This document shows, piece after piece, positions 57,200-64,000 of a stretch of DNA of 64,000 bases. Numbering within the stretch: position 1 is the stretch's first letter; the number at the start of each line of letters is the position of its first letter. The DNA lies in the NCBI RefSeq assembly GCF_002970935.1, contig NZ_CP027194.1:1426001-1490000 (forward strand), given 5' to 3'. The stretch is from Lactobacillus sp. CBA3606. GTDB lineage: Bacteria; Bacillota; Bacilli; Lactobacillales; Lactobacillaceae. A program made the position numbers and the translations under genes. The notes under the pieces were generated by a model. It was not told the origin of the DNA and did not search any database. It saw only the letters and a program-made list of their open reading frames with translations.

Positions 57200-58306
57200 T
57201 TATTTTTCCCGCTGGGCGTAGCGGTCCCAAATTTTGGCCTGTACTTTCGGTGTGGGTAACTGAGTTAAGGCGTCCGCTGTTACCAACTTCCCAGCAAAAT
57301 ACGCTAAATCAGTTGATTCGGTAGTCCCAGCCAATAACTGAATCGTCCATTTTTGATGGGTAAAGGTATGAGTCACCGGTCGCACGGGCAATGGCGCCAC
57401 GACCACTTTAAGTTGATATTCTTGTTGAAAATACAGCTGAACGGCCGTTATTAAGTCAGCCGGCGTGTAGGCATCCGCTAATGCCAAATCCGTCACTTTA
57501 ATCAGTGGGACCGTCCATAAATTAGCCAACATCCCTTGACTGGGACGCTGGGTCATTAACCATTGATCCGCTTGCTTCACCACGACAGCCACATACGCTA
57601 CTGGCTGTGGCCGTGGCTTTTTAGTCTTAACGGGATAATCCAATTCTTTGCCATCTAGATAAGCCTGATTAAACCGTTTGACCGGTGAATGGGCCGTATC
57701 TGGCTGACGAGCCGTCATATAACTAGCGCCTAAATCCATAATTGCTTGATTAAAATCGCCTGGACGGGTCGGTGAAATAATCTTTGCAATCACCCGTTCA
57801 AAAATCAAGCGGGTTTGGGGCTTAGCAATATCCGCATCAATTTCTAATAGGCGACTAAAAACCCGATAAGCATTGCCATCCACCGCTGGTACGGGTTCAT
57901 TGAAGGCAATACTTGCAATAGCGCCTGCCGTATAGGGCCCAATACCAACCAGCTCAACTAATTCCGCAGCTGTTTGCGGCCATTGTCCCGCATAATCAGC
58001 CAATAATTGGCGCGCACAACGTTGCATATTGCGGACCCGTGAATAATAGCCTAAACCCTCCCAGGCCTTTAATAGCCGGTCTTCCGGCGCAGTTGCTAAC
58101 GCAGTAATCGTCGGGAACCAAGTCATGAACCGCTCATAATATGGAATTACCGTTTGGACCTGCGTTTGCTGTAACATAATCTCTGAAACCCAGATATGAT
58201 ATGGGTCGTGATCATGACGCCAAGGCAAATCTCGACCGGCTTCATCAAACCAGGCTAACAACGTCGTTTGAAAATCACTAATTGTTGCCGCTGACCACTC
58301 AATCAT
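57200..58306 (-). CDS. mutY: A/G-specific adenine glycosylase without iron-sulfur cluster
   Basis: 368 residues. Removes A mispaired with G or 8-oxoG. Helix-hairpin-helix 'LVGIGPYTAGAIASIAF' near residue 116, catalytic Asp in 'VPAVDGNAYRVFSRLL', catalytic Glu in 'IWVSEIMLQQTQVQTV'; C-terminal NUDIX-like 8-oxoG domain from about residue 230. The four cysteines that normally hold a [4Fe-4S] cluster after 'MDLGA' are all missing; the segment 'SYMTARQPDTAHSPVKRFNQ' replaces them. Clusterless MutY proteins are known from some lactobacilli. Confidence 0.93.
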   Translation of the reverse strand: MIEWSAATISDFQTTLLAWFDEAGRDLPWRHDHDPYHIWVSEIMLQQTQVQTVIPYYERFMTWFPTITALATAPEDRLLKAWEGLGYYSRVRNMQRCARQLLADYAGQWPQTAAELVELVGIGPYTAGAIASIAFNEPVPAVDGNAYRVFSRLLEIDADIAKPQTRLIFERVIAKIISPTRPGDFNQAIMDLGASYMTARQPDTAHSPVKRFNQAYLDGKELDYPVKTKKPRPQPVAYVAVVVKQADQWLMTQRPSQGMLANLWTVPLIKVTDLALADAYTPADLITAVQLYFQQEYQLKVVVAPLPVRPVTHTFTHQKWTIQLLAGTTESTDLAYFAGKLVTADALTQLPTPKVQAKIWDRYAQREK

Positions 58307-58320
58307 GCAGACGACCTCCT

Positions 58321-58358
58321 AAAAACGCCACGTAACTCCGTTAAAGGGGTCCGTGGCG
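58321..58358 (-). terminator. Terminator of the 122-residue unknown gene
   Basis: Minus strand ACGCCACG pairs with CGTGGCGT with an inner GGA/TCC loop, then five T. Confidence 0.
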
Positions 58359-58370
58359 TCCATTTCTTAT

Positions 58371-58739
58371 TTAATCTAAAGTTCCAGCCAAATCAACTAA
58401 TGTTTTTTCATAATGATCCGTAACACTTGAGTCTTGAAAATCAGCGTTAAAGACAGCTAAAGTTAGATATTCTGGATACTTACTAATAACTGCCGCCAAA
58501 CGCGTATTCATTTCTGGATATTTATGATCCTCATTGTTCAAGATATCGAGACTAGCCTGATAACAAACATTAGCTAGAAACAAATAATCAACAAAATAGT
58601 TAAAGCCTAATTGATTTTTTAGTTTAAAATGCGCATCAGCATCCACCGTTTCATGAATATTCGTTAAATACTTAGAAACAATTTCCTGATATTGACGCAA
58701 CAACTCTTGTTTAGCTTGTGCATGCACTTCCGTCGCCAT
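58371..58739 (-). CDS. Unknown helical protein, 122 residues
   Basis: No family recognised. All-helical by composition, acidic, no membrane span. Conserved-looking aromatic patch 'LGFNYFVDYLFLANVCYQASLDIL' at residues 45-68. GGTGGGG precedes ATG 58739. Lies 31 bases after the Imm5-like gene on the same strand, so they may share a transcript. Confidence 0.65.
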   Translation of the reverse strand: MATEVHAQAKQELLRQYQEIVSKYLTNIHETVDADAHFKLKNQLGFNYFVDYLFLANVCYQASLDILNNEDHKYPEMNTRLAAVISKYPEYLTLAVFNADFQDSSVTDHYEKTLVDLAGTLD

Positions 58740-58770
58740 TTCATCCCCACCTAACTTACTCCTGTGAGAA

Positions 58771-59277
58771 TTATAGCATATGGCGCAATCCTAAATTAAT
58801 GTTTTCAACTAATTCAGCTAATTGCTGATATTGCCAGTGACGTTCAGCGGTTACTGCCGCTTGATCATTAGGTGCCGTTAAATTAACTAACTTAATCCCT
58901 TGATCTGCAGCCCGTAAGGCATTTTCATCGACATACGCCGAGGCAATTGCCCAACTGATACATTCCAAAGCCGCCGCGCCAATTGAACTGGTACTGTTGG
59001 CGATCATCGCCTCAACCTTGGCACTGGCTTGCCGCACTTGATAAACACTTGCCAAATTAACTTGCCATAATTCATTCGCATCAATAGCCAGTCGTAACTG
59101 GCGATCATGCTTCTGATTATCATCGACATATTGCATCGCCTTTTTGGCAATTACTAACGCCCATTTGGCGAGTTGCTGTTGTGAGAGTTCACCGGTTAAT
59201 CCTTCGATTTGGGACCGTATTCCAGGGTCATCATCAATCGATATTTTAGGGTGACTCGGTCTAAAACCTTCCGTCAT
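58771..59277 (-). CDS. Imm5-like putative immunity-family protein
   Basis: 168 residues, all helical. Alternating 'LAKWALVIAKKAMQYV', 'DRQLRLAIDANELWQVNLASV', 'AAALECISWAIASAYVDENALRA' and 'AERHWQYQQLAELV' helices resemble the Imm5/putative-immunity family, in which Ala-rich helices pack in an ADP-ribosylglycohydrolase-unrelated bundle. Immunity proteins protect against polymorphic toxins, but no toxin gene is near. Start ATG 59277 overlaps the stop of a broken upstream gene (TGATG), implying translational coupling. Family call is by pattern only. Confidence 0.5.
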   Translation of the reverse strand: MTEGFRPSHPKISIDDDPGIRSQIEGLTGELSQQQLAKWALVIAKKAMQYVDDNQKHDRQLRLAIDANELWQVNLASVYQVRQASAKVEAMIANSTSSIGAAALECISWAIASAYVDENALRAADQGIKLVNLTAPNDQAAVTAERHWQYQQLAELVENINLGLRHML

Positions 59278-59415
59278 CACGCATTCCTACTTTCTACTAA
59301 TCCTACGACTGTTCCAAATACTTTTAGCGCCACCCCAGCGAAAATAGCTAATTGCCAATAATCGATGTTGGCGCCTTGTGCGGTGGTTACAACATTTTAC
59401 TTGCTCGTCAGTCAT
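59277..59415 (-). pseudogene. Frameshifted small membrane protein gene
   Basis: From ATG 59415 the frame gives 'MTDEQVK' and then nonsense. If one A of the AAAA run at about 59395-59398 is dropped, it continues 'VVTTAQGANIDYWQLAIFAG' and 'VALKVFGTVVGLVESRNA', a credible single-span peptide of about 45 residues. It ends in TGATG overlapping the Imm5-like start. The intact frame upstream could extend further, to 59547. Likely a recent indel, or a sequencing error in the A-run. Confidence 0.45.
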
Positions 59416-59620
59416 AATTGTGTTGCCAAACGTAAAAGCGATTCCCGCTGGTGCTATATTGGCCCGGCGTAACCACATTTGGTAACATAAACAAACTACT
59501 GATACTGATAAATTGTAACAGAAAATAGGCCAACAAGTGACAATCAACTATCAAATTATTGAAAATCTTTAACTCCAGTAGCTGAACCTGCGATTTAACA
59601 CTATAGGACACTCTAGGATT

Positions 59621-59663
59621 CAAAAAAACGGTAGTCCAAGTCTAACAACTCGGACCACCGTTA
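59621..59663 (-). terminator. Terminator of hsp20
   Basis: Minus strand AACGGTGGTCC..AG pairs with CT..GGACTACCGTT, followed by seven T. Confidence 0.85.
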
Positions 59664-59676
59664 AGGCGTTAGCTAA

Positions 59677-60120
59677 TTATTGAATCTCAATGTGTTGCGT
59701 ATCCGCTGCGGCTTTCTTAGGCAACGTTAACTTCAAGACCCCATTCTCATAATGGGCTTCAATCTTCGTCGCATCCACATCAGGCAACGTATATTCACGA
59801 CCAAAGTGTCCAGTTTGCCGTTCACTAGTAATGACATTACCATCTTTATCGCTTTCGTCACTAATACTTTCACGTTTAGCTGTAATGGACAACTTACCAT
59901 CACGATATTTTAGCGCCAAATCTTTTTTCTCAATCCCTGGAACATCAACTTGCATCTCATATTGGTCATCGGTTTCTTTAATATCGGTCTTCAAAATTGC
60001 ATTGCTGGTTGTGCCATTCAAGAAAGAACGACCTAATCCATTCACCAAGTCATCGACCTTCGTTAAATCATTGAACCGATCAAATAAATCATTGTGCCAA
60101 TTTGTCATATCATTAGCCAT
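59677..60120 (-). CDS. hsp20: Small heat shock protein, Hsp20 family
   Basis: 147 residues. Alpha-crystallin domain at about residues 42-145: 'DIKETDDQYEMQVDVPGIEKKDLALKYRDGKLSITAKRES' then 'FGREYTLPDVDATKIEAHYENGVLKLTLPKK', with the characteristic 'GVLKLTLPK' strand. Holds unfolding proteins without ATP. ATG 60120 follows AAAGGGTG. A perfect CIRCE lies upstream, so HrcA should repress it. Confidence 0.95.
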   Translation of the reverse strand: MANDMTNWHNDLFDRFNDLTKVDDLVNGLGRSFLNGTTSNAILKTDIKETDDQYEMQVDVPGIEKKDLALKYRDGKLSITAKRESISDESDKDGNVITSERQTGHFGREYTLPDVDATKIEAHYENGVLKLTLPKKAAADTQHIEIQ

Positions 60121-60186
60121 ATGCAATCACCCTTTCAACTTGTTTACATCTTTAATCCTAATCGTTTGCGGCTTAATTGCAAGAAT

Positions 60187-60213
60187 TTAGCACTCTAAGC
60201 AAGTGAGTGCTAA
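60187..60213. promoter_or_regulatory. CIRCE element (HrcA operator)
   Basis: TTAGCACTC-N9-GAGTGCTAA, an exact match to the consensus, between the 112-residue gene and hsp20. Confidence 0.95.
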
Positions 60214-60217
60214 AATA

Positions 60218-60556
60218 TTAATCCACGCGATAGGCCTGCATATCAACTGGAATCAGCCGTACCACTTTATGGGGAGAAATGGTTAAGTTCTTGGTGGTCG
60301 CTGATTGCGGCCACTCTGTCTTAGGTCGGTCCGCCAATTCCAAGCCCACCAACATCCGAATCCGATCCAAAATATCTGGCACTGCAAATGCGTTATCGCC
60401 CTGATTAAACGATGTTTGTAAGGTCGTCATTTCGACTTGCAAATGATGCTCCCGAAAAATAAATGTGACTGGAATCTCAACTATCTCAGTCGATTGCGGT
60501 GATGCCTGTGCCAGGGTTTGGTCCAGTGCCGTAATAAAAGTTGTAAATTCATCCAT
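60218..60556 (-). CDS. Unknown protein, 112 residues, upstream of hsp20
   Basis: No family recognised. Cytoplasmic, acidic N-terminal helix ('MDEFTTFITALDQTLAQA'), then strands 'EIVEIPVTFIFREHHLQVEMTTLQ' and a C-terminal 'NLTISPHKVVRLIPVDMQAYRVD'. GAGGGGGTG is six bases before ATG 60556. The stop is only five bases from the CIRCE, so read-through from this gene into hsp20 is possible. Confidence 0.65.
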   Translation of the reverse strand: MDEFTTFITALDQTLAQASPQSTEIVEIPVTFIFREHHLQVEMTTLQTSFNQGDNAFAVPDILDRIRMLVGLELADRPKTEWPQSATTKNLTISPHKVVRLIPVDMQAYRVD

Positions 60557-60611
60557 TGATGTCACCCCCTCTAGTTAGGTTAAATTATACTGCAACCGCT
60601 TACCAACGGCA

Positions 60612-60647
60612 TCAAAAAAAGAGTTATGACCGTAGCCATAACCCTTT
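60612..60647 (-). terminator. Terminator of the 47-residue gene
   Basis: Minus strand AGGGTTATG pairs with CATAACTCT-type arm around GCTACGGT, followed by seven T. Confidence 0.8.
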
Positions 60648-60660
60648 AACTGTCAAAATA

Positions 60661-60804
60661 TTAGTTATTAGATAATTTTTTTGCATCTTCGTCGATCGTT
60701 TCAAAACCGGAAACGCCGCTCTTCTTCTTTGGATGCTTTGCACGTTCTTCTTCAGCCTTTTGAATCATAGCTTTTTTCTGTTCCTTGCTAAGCTTTTGTG
60801 CCAT
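60661..60804 (-). CDS. Small basic/charged protein, 47 residues
   Basis: Starts 'MAQKLSKEQKKAMIQKAEEE' and continues 'RAKHPKKKSGVSGFETIDED' to 'AKKLSNN'. GAGGCG stands before ATG 60804 and a dedicated terminator follows the stop, so it is a complete small gene. One long charged helix with a Lys-rich turn, no cysteine, no membrane span. Function unknown. Confidence 0.7.
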   Translation of the reverse strand: MAQKLSKEQKKAMIQKAEEERAKHPKKKSGVSGFETIDEDAKKLSNN

Positions 60805-60970
60805 GATAATCGCCTCTTTTATATTGGTAAACGAAGCCTCGCCTCGTTACTTATTCATTATAGTGCTATTTTGTCCGAATAGCGCACTTTTAGATCAAAA
60901 ATTTTCAAAACCGCTCGCTTGCATTCTGTAATAATAAGATTTACAGTTAAATTATTCAGGAGGGGATACC

Positions 60971-61609
60971 ATGACAAAAGTACTTATCTTAGGGGCTGCC
61001 GGTCAAATCGCCCGGTTAGCTGAACAACAATTTTTAAACGACACGCAAGTAGAACTCACACTTTACTTACGAAATGCACAACGAGTTAACGACTTAAAAT
61101 CAGCGCGGGTCACCATCATTGACGGCGATACAACTGACGTAACCAAGTTGACCCAAGCGATGCAAGGTCAAGATGTGGTCTATGCTAACTTAGCCGGCCA
61201 AAATATCAAGGCGCAAGCTGAGACCGTTGTGACGGCGATGCATACCACCGGACTCAAACGCCTCATTTGGATTTCAACATTAGGTATTTATGATGAAGTC
61301 CCTGGTAAATTTGGCGAATGGAATAACGCTACTTTAGGTAGCTACCTCACCCGTTACTTTGATGCCGCCCAAGTTCTAGAACAATCTGACTTGGATTACA
61401 CTATTATTCGGCCAGCTTGGTTAACAAATAAAGCCGAAACTGATTATGAACTAACCCAACGCCATGATACTTTTAAAGGCACTGAAGTTTCACGTCAAAG
61501 TATTGCCGCGTTAGTCGTCCAATTGGTTCAAAATCCAACCACACAATTACGAACATCTTTAGGGGTTAATAAACCCAATACCGATGGCGATAAACCAGCT
61601 TGGTATTAA
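60971..61609 (+). CDS. NAD(P)-binding atypical SDR oxidoreductase
   Basis: 212 residues. Rossmann start 'VLILGAAGQIARLAEQ' (GxxGxxx), 'VIDGDTTDVTKLTQAMQGQDVVYANLAG' and 'RLIWISTLGIYDE' are typical of the NAD(P)H-binding SDR_a5 group (NmrA-like). 'TIIRPAWLTNK' follows. The catalytic Tyr-Lys pair is not obvious, so it may act as an NADP sensor or quinone reductase. AGGAGGGG precedes the ATG. Promoter TTGCAT-17-TACAGT is at 60919-60947 approximately. Confidence 0.82.
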   Translation: MTKVLILGAAGQIARLAEQQFLNDTQVELTLYLRNAQRVNDLKSARVTIIDGDTTDVTKLTQAMQGQDVVYANLAGQNIKAQAETVVTAMHTTGLKRLIWISTLGIYDEVPGKFGEWNNATLGSYLTRYFDAAQVLEQSDLDYTIIRPAWLTNKAETDYELTQRHDTFKGTEVSRQSIAALVVQLVQNPTTQLRTSLGVNKPNTDGDKPAWY

Positions 61610-61613
61610 TAGC

Positions 61614-61665
61614 CATGTGAGTCAAATGACAACATAGTTTCAGTCATTTGACCCACGTTTTTTTT
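61614..61665 (+). terminator. Terminator of the SDR gene
   Basis: GTCAAATGA pairs with TCATTTGAC across 14 bases; eight T follow. Confidence 0.8.
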
Positions 61666-61812
61666 AATGATTTTTTCATTTTAAACCCGCTTAAATCAAA
61701 CTTCATAATTCACGGACCTTCCAATTTGACGCCACTTAAATGTGGTGTTAGATTGTAAACTTAATTTGAAAATAACCAGGTTTTCTGACCTAGTTTTCAA
61801 GGAGGCTTCACG

Positions 61813-62271
61813 TTGAATTTAAAATGGTATGTTAAACAATTTTCCGGTCTAACAACAATCCAATTACACGATATTTATCAGCTCCGCGCAAAAAGCTTTG
61901 TCCAAGAACAAGCCCGAAGTTATCAAGACCCAGATGATACTGATTTTGACGCTCGTCATATCTTTGCTTACGATAATGGTCACCTAGTCGCCTATGCACG
62001 GATTTATGACCGTGCTGGGGTCGTGACTTTTGGCCGTATCACAACTGATAGTACGTATCGCGGCACTGGTCTCGGTAAACAACTTATGAACCATGTCATG
62101 GCGATTTTAAAAGTCCATTATGCCGATGCCCAGATTGAAATTGACGCTCAAACCCAAGTCCAGAAATTTTACGAAAAATTCGGCCTAACGACCCAAGGAG
62201 ACCCCTTTATCGATTTAGGCGCCGAAGTGATCAAAATGCAAGCACCTGTTCAAGCTTTGGTACTGGCTTGA
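61813..62271 (+). CDS. elaA: GNAT acetyltransferase, ElaA-like
   Basis: 152 residues. 'YQLRAKSFVQEQARSYQDPDDTDFDARHIF' at the N-terminus is the ElaA mark; the acetyl-CoA loop is 'RITTDSTYRGTGLGKQLMNHVM' near residue 75, and 'AQTQVQKFYEKFGL' closes the fold. Acceptor unknown. Start is TTG 61813 because AAGGAGG precedes it. Confidence 0.87.
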   Translation: MNLKWYVKQFSGLTTIQLHDIYQLRAKSFVQEQARSYQDPDDTDFDARHIFAYDNGHLVAYARIYDRAGVVTFGRITTDSTYRGTGLGKQLMNHVMAILKVHYADAQIEIDAQTQVQKFYEKFGLTTQGDPFIDLGAEVIKMQAPVQALVLA

Positions 62272-62284
62272 CGATTACCATAGC

Positions 62285-62337
62285 CCACCATTAACGTCCG
62301 ACTGGCTGACAGTGATGGCCAATGGTGGCTATTTTTT
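62285..62337 (+). terminator. Terminator of the GNAT gene
   Basis: CCACCATT pairs with AATGGTGG with an inner GGC/GCC region; seven T follow. Confidence 0.8.
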
Positions 62338-62498
62338 TACGCTGTATCAGACGATCGCGTGAACTTTCTCAAACTTAAAGTTCAACTTCAAAATAAGACC
62401 ATTACATCTACAGAACTTTGGTATCATATTTATACATTTAAGGTATTAAAGCCTGATTAATCAGCGTTTATACCTGGTATTCAATTCATTAAATCGGC

Positions 62499-62548
62499 TT
62501 GATTGAATTTGTGAGTTGTGTAACAATAGCAATTGTAAGCGTTTTACA
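62499..62548 (+). promoter_or_regulatory. Alcohol dehydrogenase promoter with cre-like palindrome
   Basis: TTGATT (62499-62504), 16 bases, TAACAA(T) (62521-62527). TGTAA-GCGTT-TTACA (62534-62548) resembles a one-base-expanded cre and sits just after the start point, a roadblock position. Rest of the 312-base gap shows nothing else. Confidence 0.5.
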
Positions 62549-62583
62549 TATCAATTAACTAACAAAGTGAGGCACTAATTATT

Positions 62584-63705
62584 ATGAAAATTAAAGCAGC
62601 AGTTGTTAATCAAGTTAATGATCCATTCGTCATTAAAGACGATATTGAATTGGCTGAAATGGGCCCAACTGATTTACAAGTTAAATTAGTTGCAAGTGGG
62701 ATTTGTCACTCGGACGAAGCGATTCGTAAAGGGGATGCTTCCCTGGGTTATCCAGTTATTCTCGGTCATGAAGGTTCGGGAATTATTGAAAAAGTCGGCC
62801 CCCAAGTAAAAGATTTTAGCGTGGGTGATCATATTGTCATGTCTTTTTACGCCGATGGCACTTGCGATAACTGCTTAAAAGGGATGCCAACTAAATGCCG
62901 CCACTATGCCGATTATAATTTAAGCGGCACACGACCAGATGGGTCTGATCATTTCCAAGAAAACGGCGCTCATGTCAGTGATATGTTTGACCAATCCTCA
63001 TTCACGACCCATACGGTCATCGATCAGCGCAATGCCGTTAAGGTGGACAAGGCCTTAGACTTACGGCGCTTAGGACCTTTAGGTTGTGGCTATGTCACTG
63101 GGAGTGGCACTGTTTTGAATAGTCTACAACCACGTCCCGGCCAGACGATTGCCGTCTTTGGGACCGGTGCGGTTGGGTTAGCTGCAATGATGGCCGGTAA
63201 AATTTCTGGTTGTACCGAAGTTATTGCGGTCGACATCGTAGATTCTCGCTTAGCCTTAGCGAAAGAACTAGGTGCAACTCACACCGTTAACAGTAAAACG
63301 GAAGATCCAGTAGCAGCCATCAAAAAGTTAACCAATGGCTACGGCGTTGATTTCACTGTGGATACGACTGGTGTAGAACCCGTAATGGTCGCTGCCATTC
63401 ATGCTTTGGCTCAAGGTGGGACTGCCGCTTTAATTGCCGTTACCGCTAAGAATATTACCATCAGTTCATGGAATGACCTATGTGTTGATGATAAAAAGGT
63501 TATTGGGGTTAACATGGGGGACGCCATTCCTCAAGTCGATGTGCCACGCCTCATTGACTTCTATCAACATGGCATGTTCCCATTTGAAAAGACCGAAAAA
63601 TTCTACAAGTTTGCAGATATTAATCAAGCCAATGCGGACTCCGTGAGTGGTAAAACCATCAAACCCGTCCTAATTATTGACGAAGACTATCAACCTGAAG
63701 CTTAA
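62584..63705 (+). CDS. Zinc-dependent alcohol dehydrogenase (MDR family)
   Basis: 373 residues, of the aryl-alcohol/long-chain MDR type. Catalytic zinc ligands: Cys in 'SGICHSDEAIRKG', His-Glu in 'ILGHEGSGIIEKVG', Cys in 'GPLGCGYVTG'. NAD loop 'AVFGTGAVGLAAMMAG' near residue 200 and an Asp (VDIVD) favouring NAD. The structural-zinc site has three Cys only; the first ligand is Asp in 'YADGTCDNCLKGMPTKC'. Substrate uncertain. A cre-like site precedes it. Confidence 0.87.
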   Translation: MKIKAAVVNQVNDPFVIKDDIELAEMGPTDLQVKLVASGICHSDEAIRKGDASLGYPVILGHEGSGIIEKVGPQVKDFSVGDHIVMSFYADGTCDNCLKGMPTKCRHYADYNLSGTRPDGSDHFQENGAHVSDMFDQSSFTTHTVIDQRNAVKVDKALDLRRLGPLGCGYVTGSGTVLNSLQPRPGQTIAVFGTGAVGLAAMMAGKISGCTEVIAVDIVDSRLALAKELGATHTVNSKTEDPVAAIKKLTNGYGVDFTVDTTGVEPVMVAAIHALAQGGTAALIAVTAKNITISSWNDLCVDDKKVIGVNMGDAIPQVDVPRLIDFYQHGMFPFEKTEKFYKFADINQANADSVSGKTIKPVLIIDEDYQPEA

Positions 63706-63760
63706 TTTAGCTCAAGCCCAAAAAGGGTTCTCTGTCAACTGTTGTTGGTAATCTTTTTAT

Positions 63761-63797
63761 TGGTGCTTAGCCGCGCAACGGCTAAGCACCTTTTTTT
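63761..63797. terminator. Terminator between ADH and transposase remnant
   Basis: GGTGCTTAGCCG-CGCAA-CGGCTAAGCACC perfect stem followed by seven T. Confidence 0.9.
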
Positions 63798-64000
63798 AAT
63801 GCGAACATTAAATGTATACGCAATCTGAAATTATTGAAATTTCCAAAACCATAGGCGGTATGTTTTAAAACTTTAATTTTATTATTCGTCCCTTCCAAAG
63901 GACCGTTTGAATATTGATATCTGAGTGCGTTCTCAATTTAATCTTGGCTATCTCGTAGTTTTGAAAAATGTTTCTCAATCTCCTCTGGAAATTGATTACT
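63782..64000 (-). pseudogene. ISL3-family transposase C-terminal remnant with internal stop
   Basis: Minus-strand frame reads 'NGPLEGTNNKIKVLKHTAYG' then 'FGNFNNFRLRIHLMF', the diagnostic C-terminus of ISL3 transposases. The same frame upstream has an in-frame TAA at 63938-63940, so the copy is broken. It runs off the right edge. Its stop codon (63782-63784) lies in the ADH terminator stem. Confidence 0.85.

Noticed and set aside
59408-59623. 71-codon frame upstream of the Imm5-like gene
   Set aside because: No ribosome site and no protein-like pattern; the neighbouring frame contains the better candidate.

Overview
The window is low-to-moderate GC Firmicute chromosome. The 16S rRNA, the folate gene order folB-folK-folE-folC-HAM1-folP, T-box leaders, CIRCE, cre sites and strong AGGAGG-type ribosome sites all point to Lactobacillaceae, most likely Lactiplantibacillus or a close relative. 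This is inferred from sequence recall; no database search was possible. No prophage, CRISPR array or conjugative element is visible. The only mobile DNA is a broken ISL3-type transposase tail at the right edge.

Layout: 0-3 kb holds a LysR-type regulator (cut by the left edge), a YugP-type zinc protease, a pair of tandem small RNAs and an alpha/beta hydrolase. 3-9.6 kb holds glycerate kinase, the divergent purB/purA genes with PurBox-like sites, guaC and a tyrosine phosphatase. 9.6-20 kb holds cardiolipin synthase, Kup, an AI-2E-type permease, a T-box-controlled MetE-like methyltransferase, a paired SMR exporter, hemolysin III, and a divergent ArsR/CDF metal efflux pair. 20-24.6 kb is the folate operon, ending in a divergent Tag-like gene. 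24.7-28.3 kb holds CvpA, a Zur-boxed zinc-binding lipoprotein, a drug-efflux MFS and a DUF2187 protein. 28.4-33.8 kb is a complete rRNA operon (5S-23S-16S, minus strand) with three tandem TTGACA promoters and no spacer tRNA.

33.8-37.8 kb holds a VanZ-like protein, a beta-lactamase-fold serine hydrolase, a strongly structured noncoding transcript of about 540 nt, and a CcpA-boxed aldo/keto reductase. 37.9-42.4 kb holds a BCCT transporter, a frameshifted small gene, a candidate small RNA and a P1B metal ATPase behind a Fur/PerR-like box, followed by a 57-residue membrane protein. 42.4-51.2 kb holds adenine deaminase under a purine riboswitch, a SIS protein, an NhaC-family transporter under a tyrosine T-box, a D-hydroxyacid dehydrogenase, a DUF915 hydrolase, PgpA, an Spx paralog and a DUF488 protein. 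51.4-56.6 kb is a 2-deoxyribose operon (deoC-deoP-deoX-deoK) with its divergent SorC-type DeoR regulator. 56.7-63.7 kb holds a MutY lacking iron-sulfur cysteines, an Imm5-like protein, Hsp20 under CIRCE, several small unknown proteins, a GNAT enzyme and an alcohol dehydrogenase.

The strongest unexplained signals are RNA. One is the long RNA at 35531-36068: its two ends are joined by perfect long-range helices, and the loop of its terminator is exactly complementary to its 5' end. The other is the tandem pair of small RNAs at 1589-1939, which present anti-Shine-Dalgarno (UCCUCC) loops; the first has 11-bp-phased TTCACA boxes upstream.
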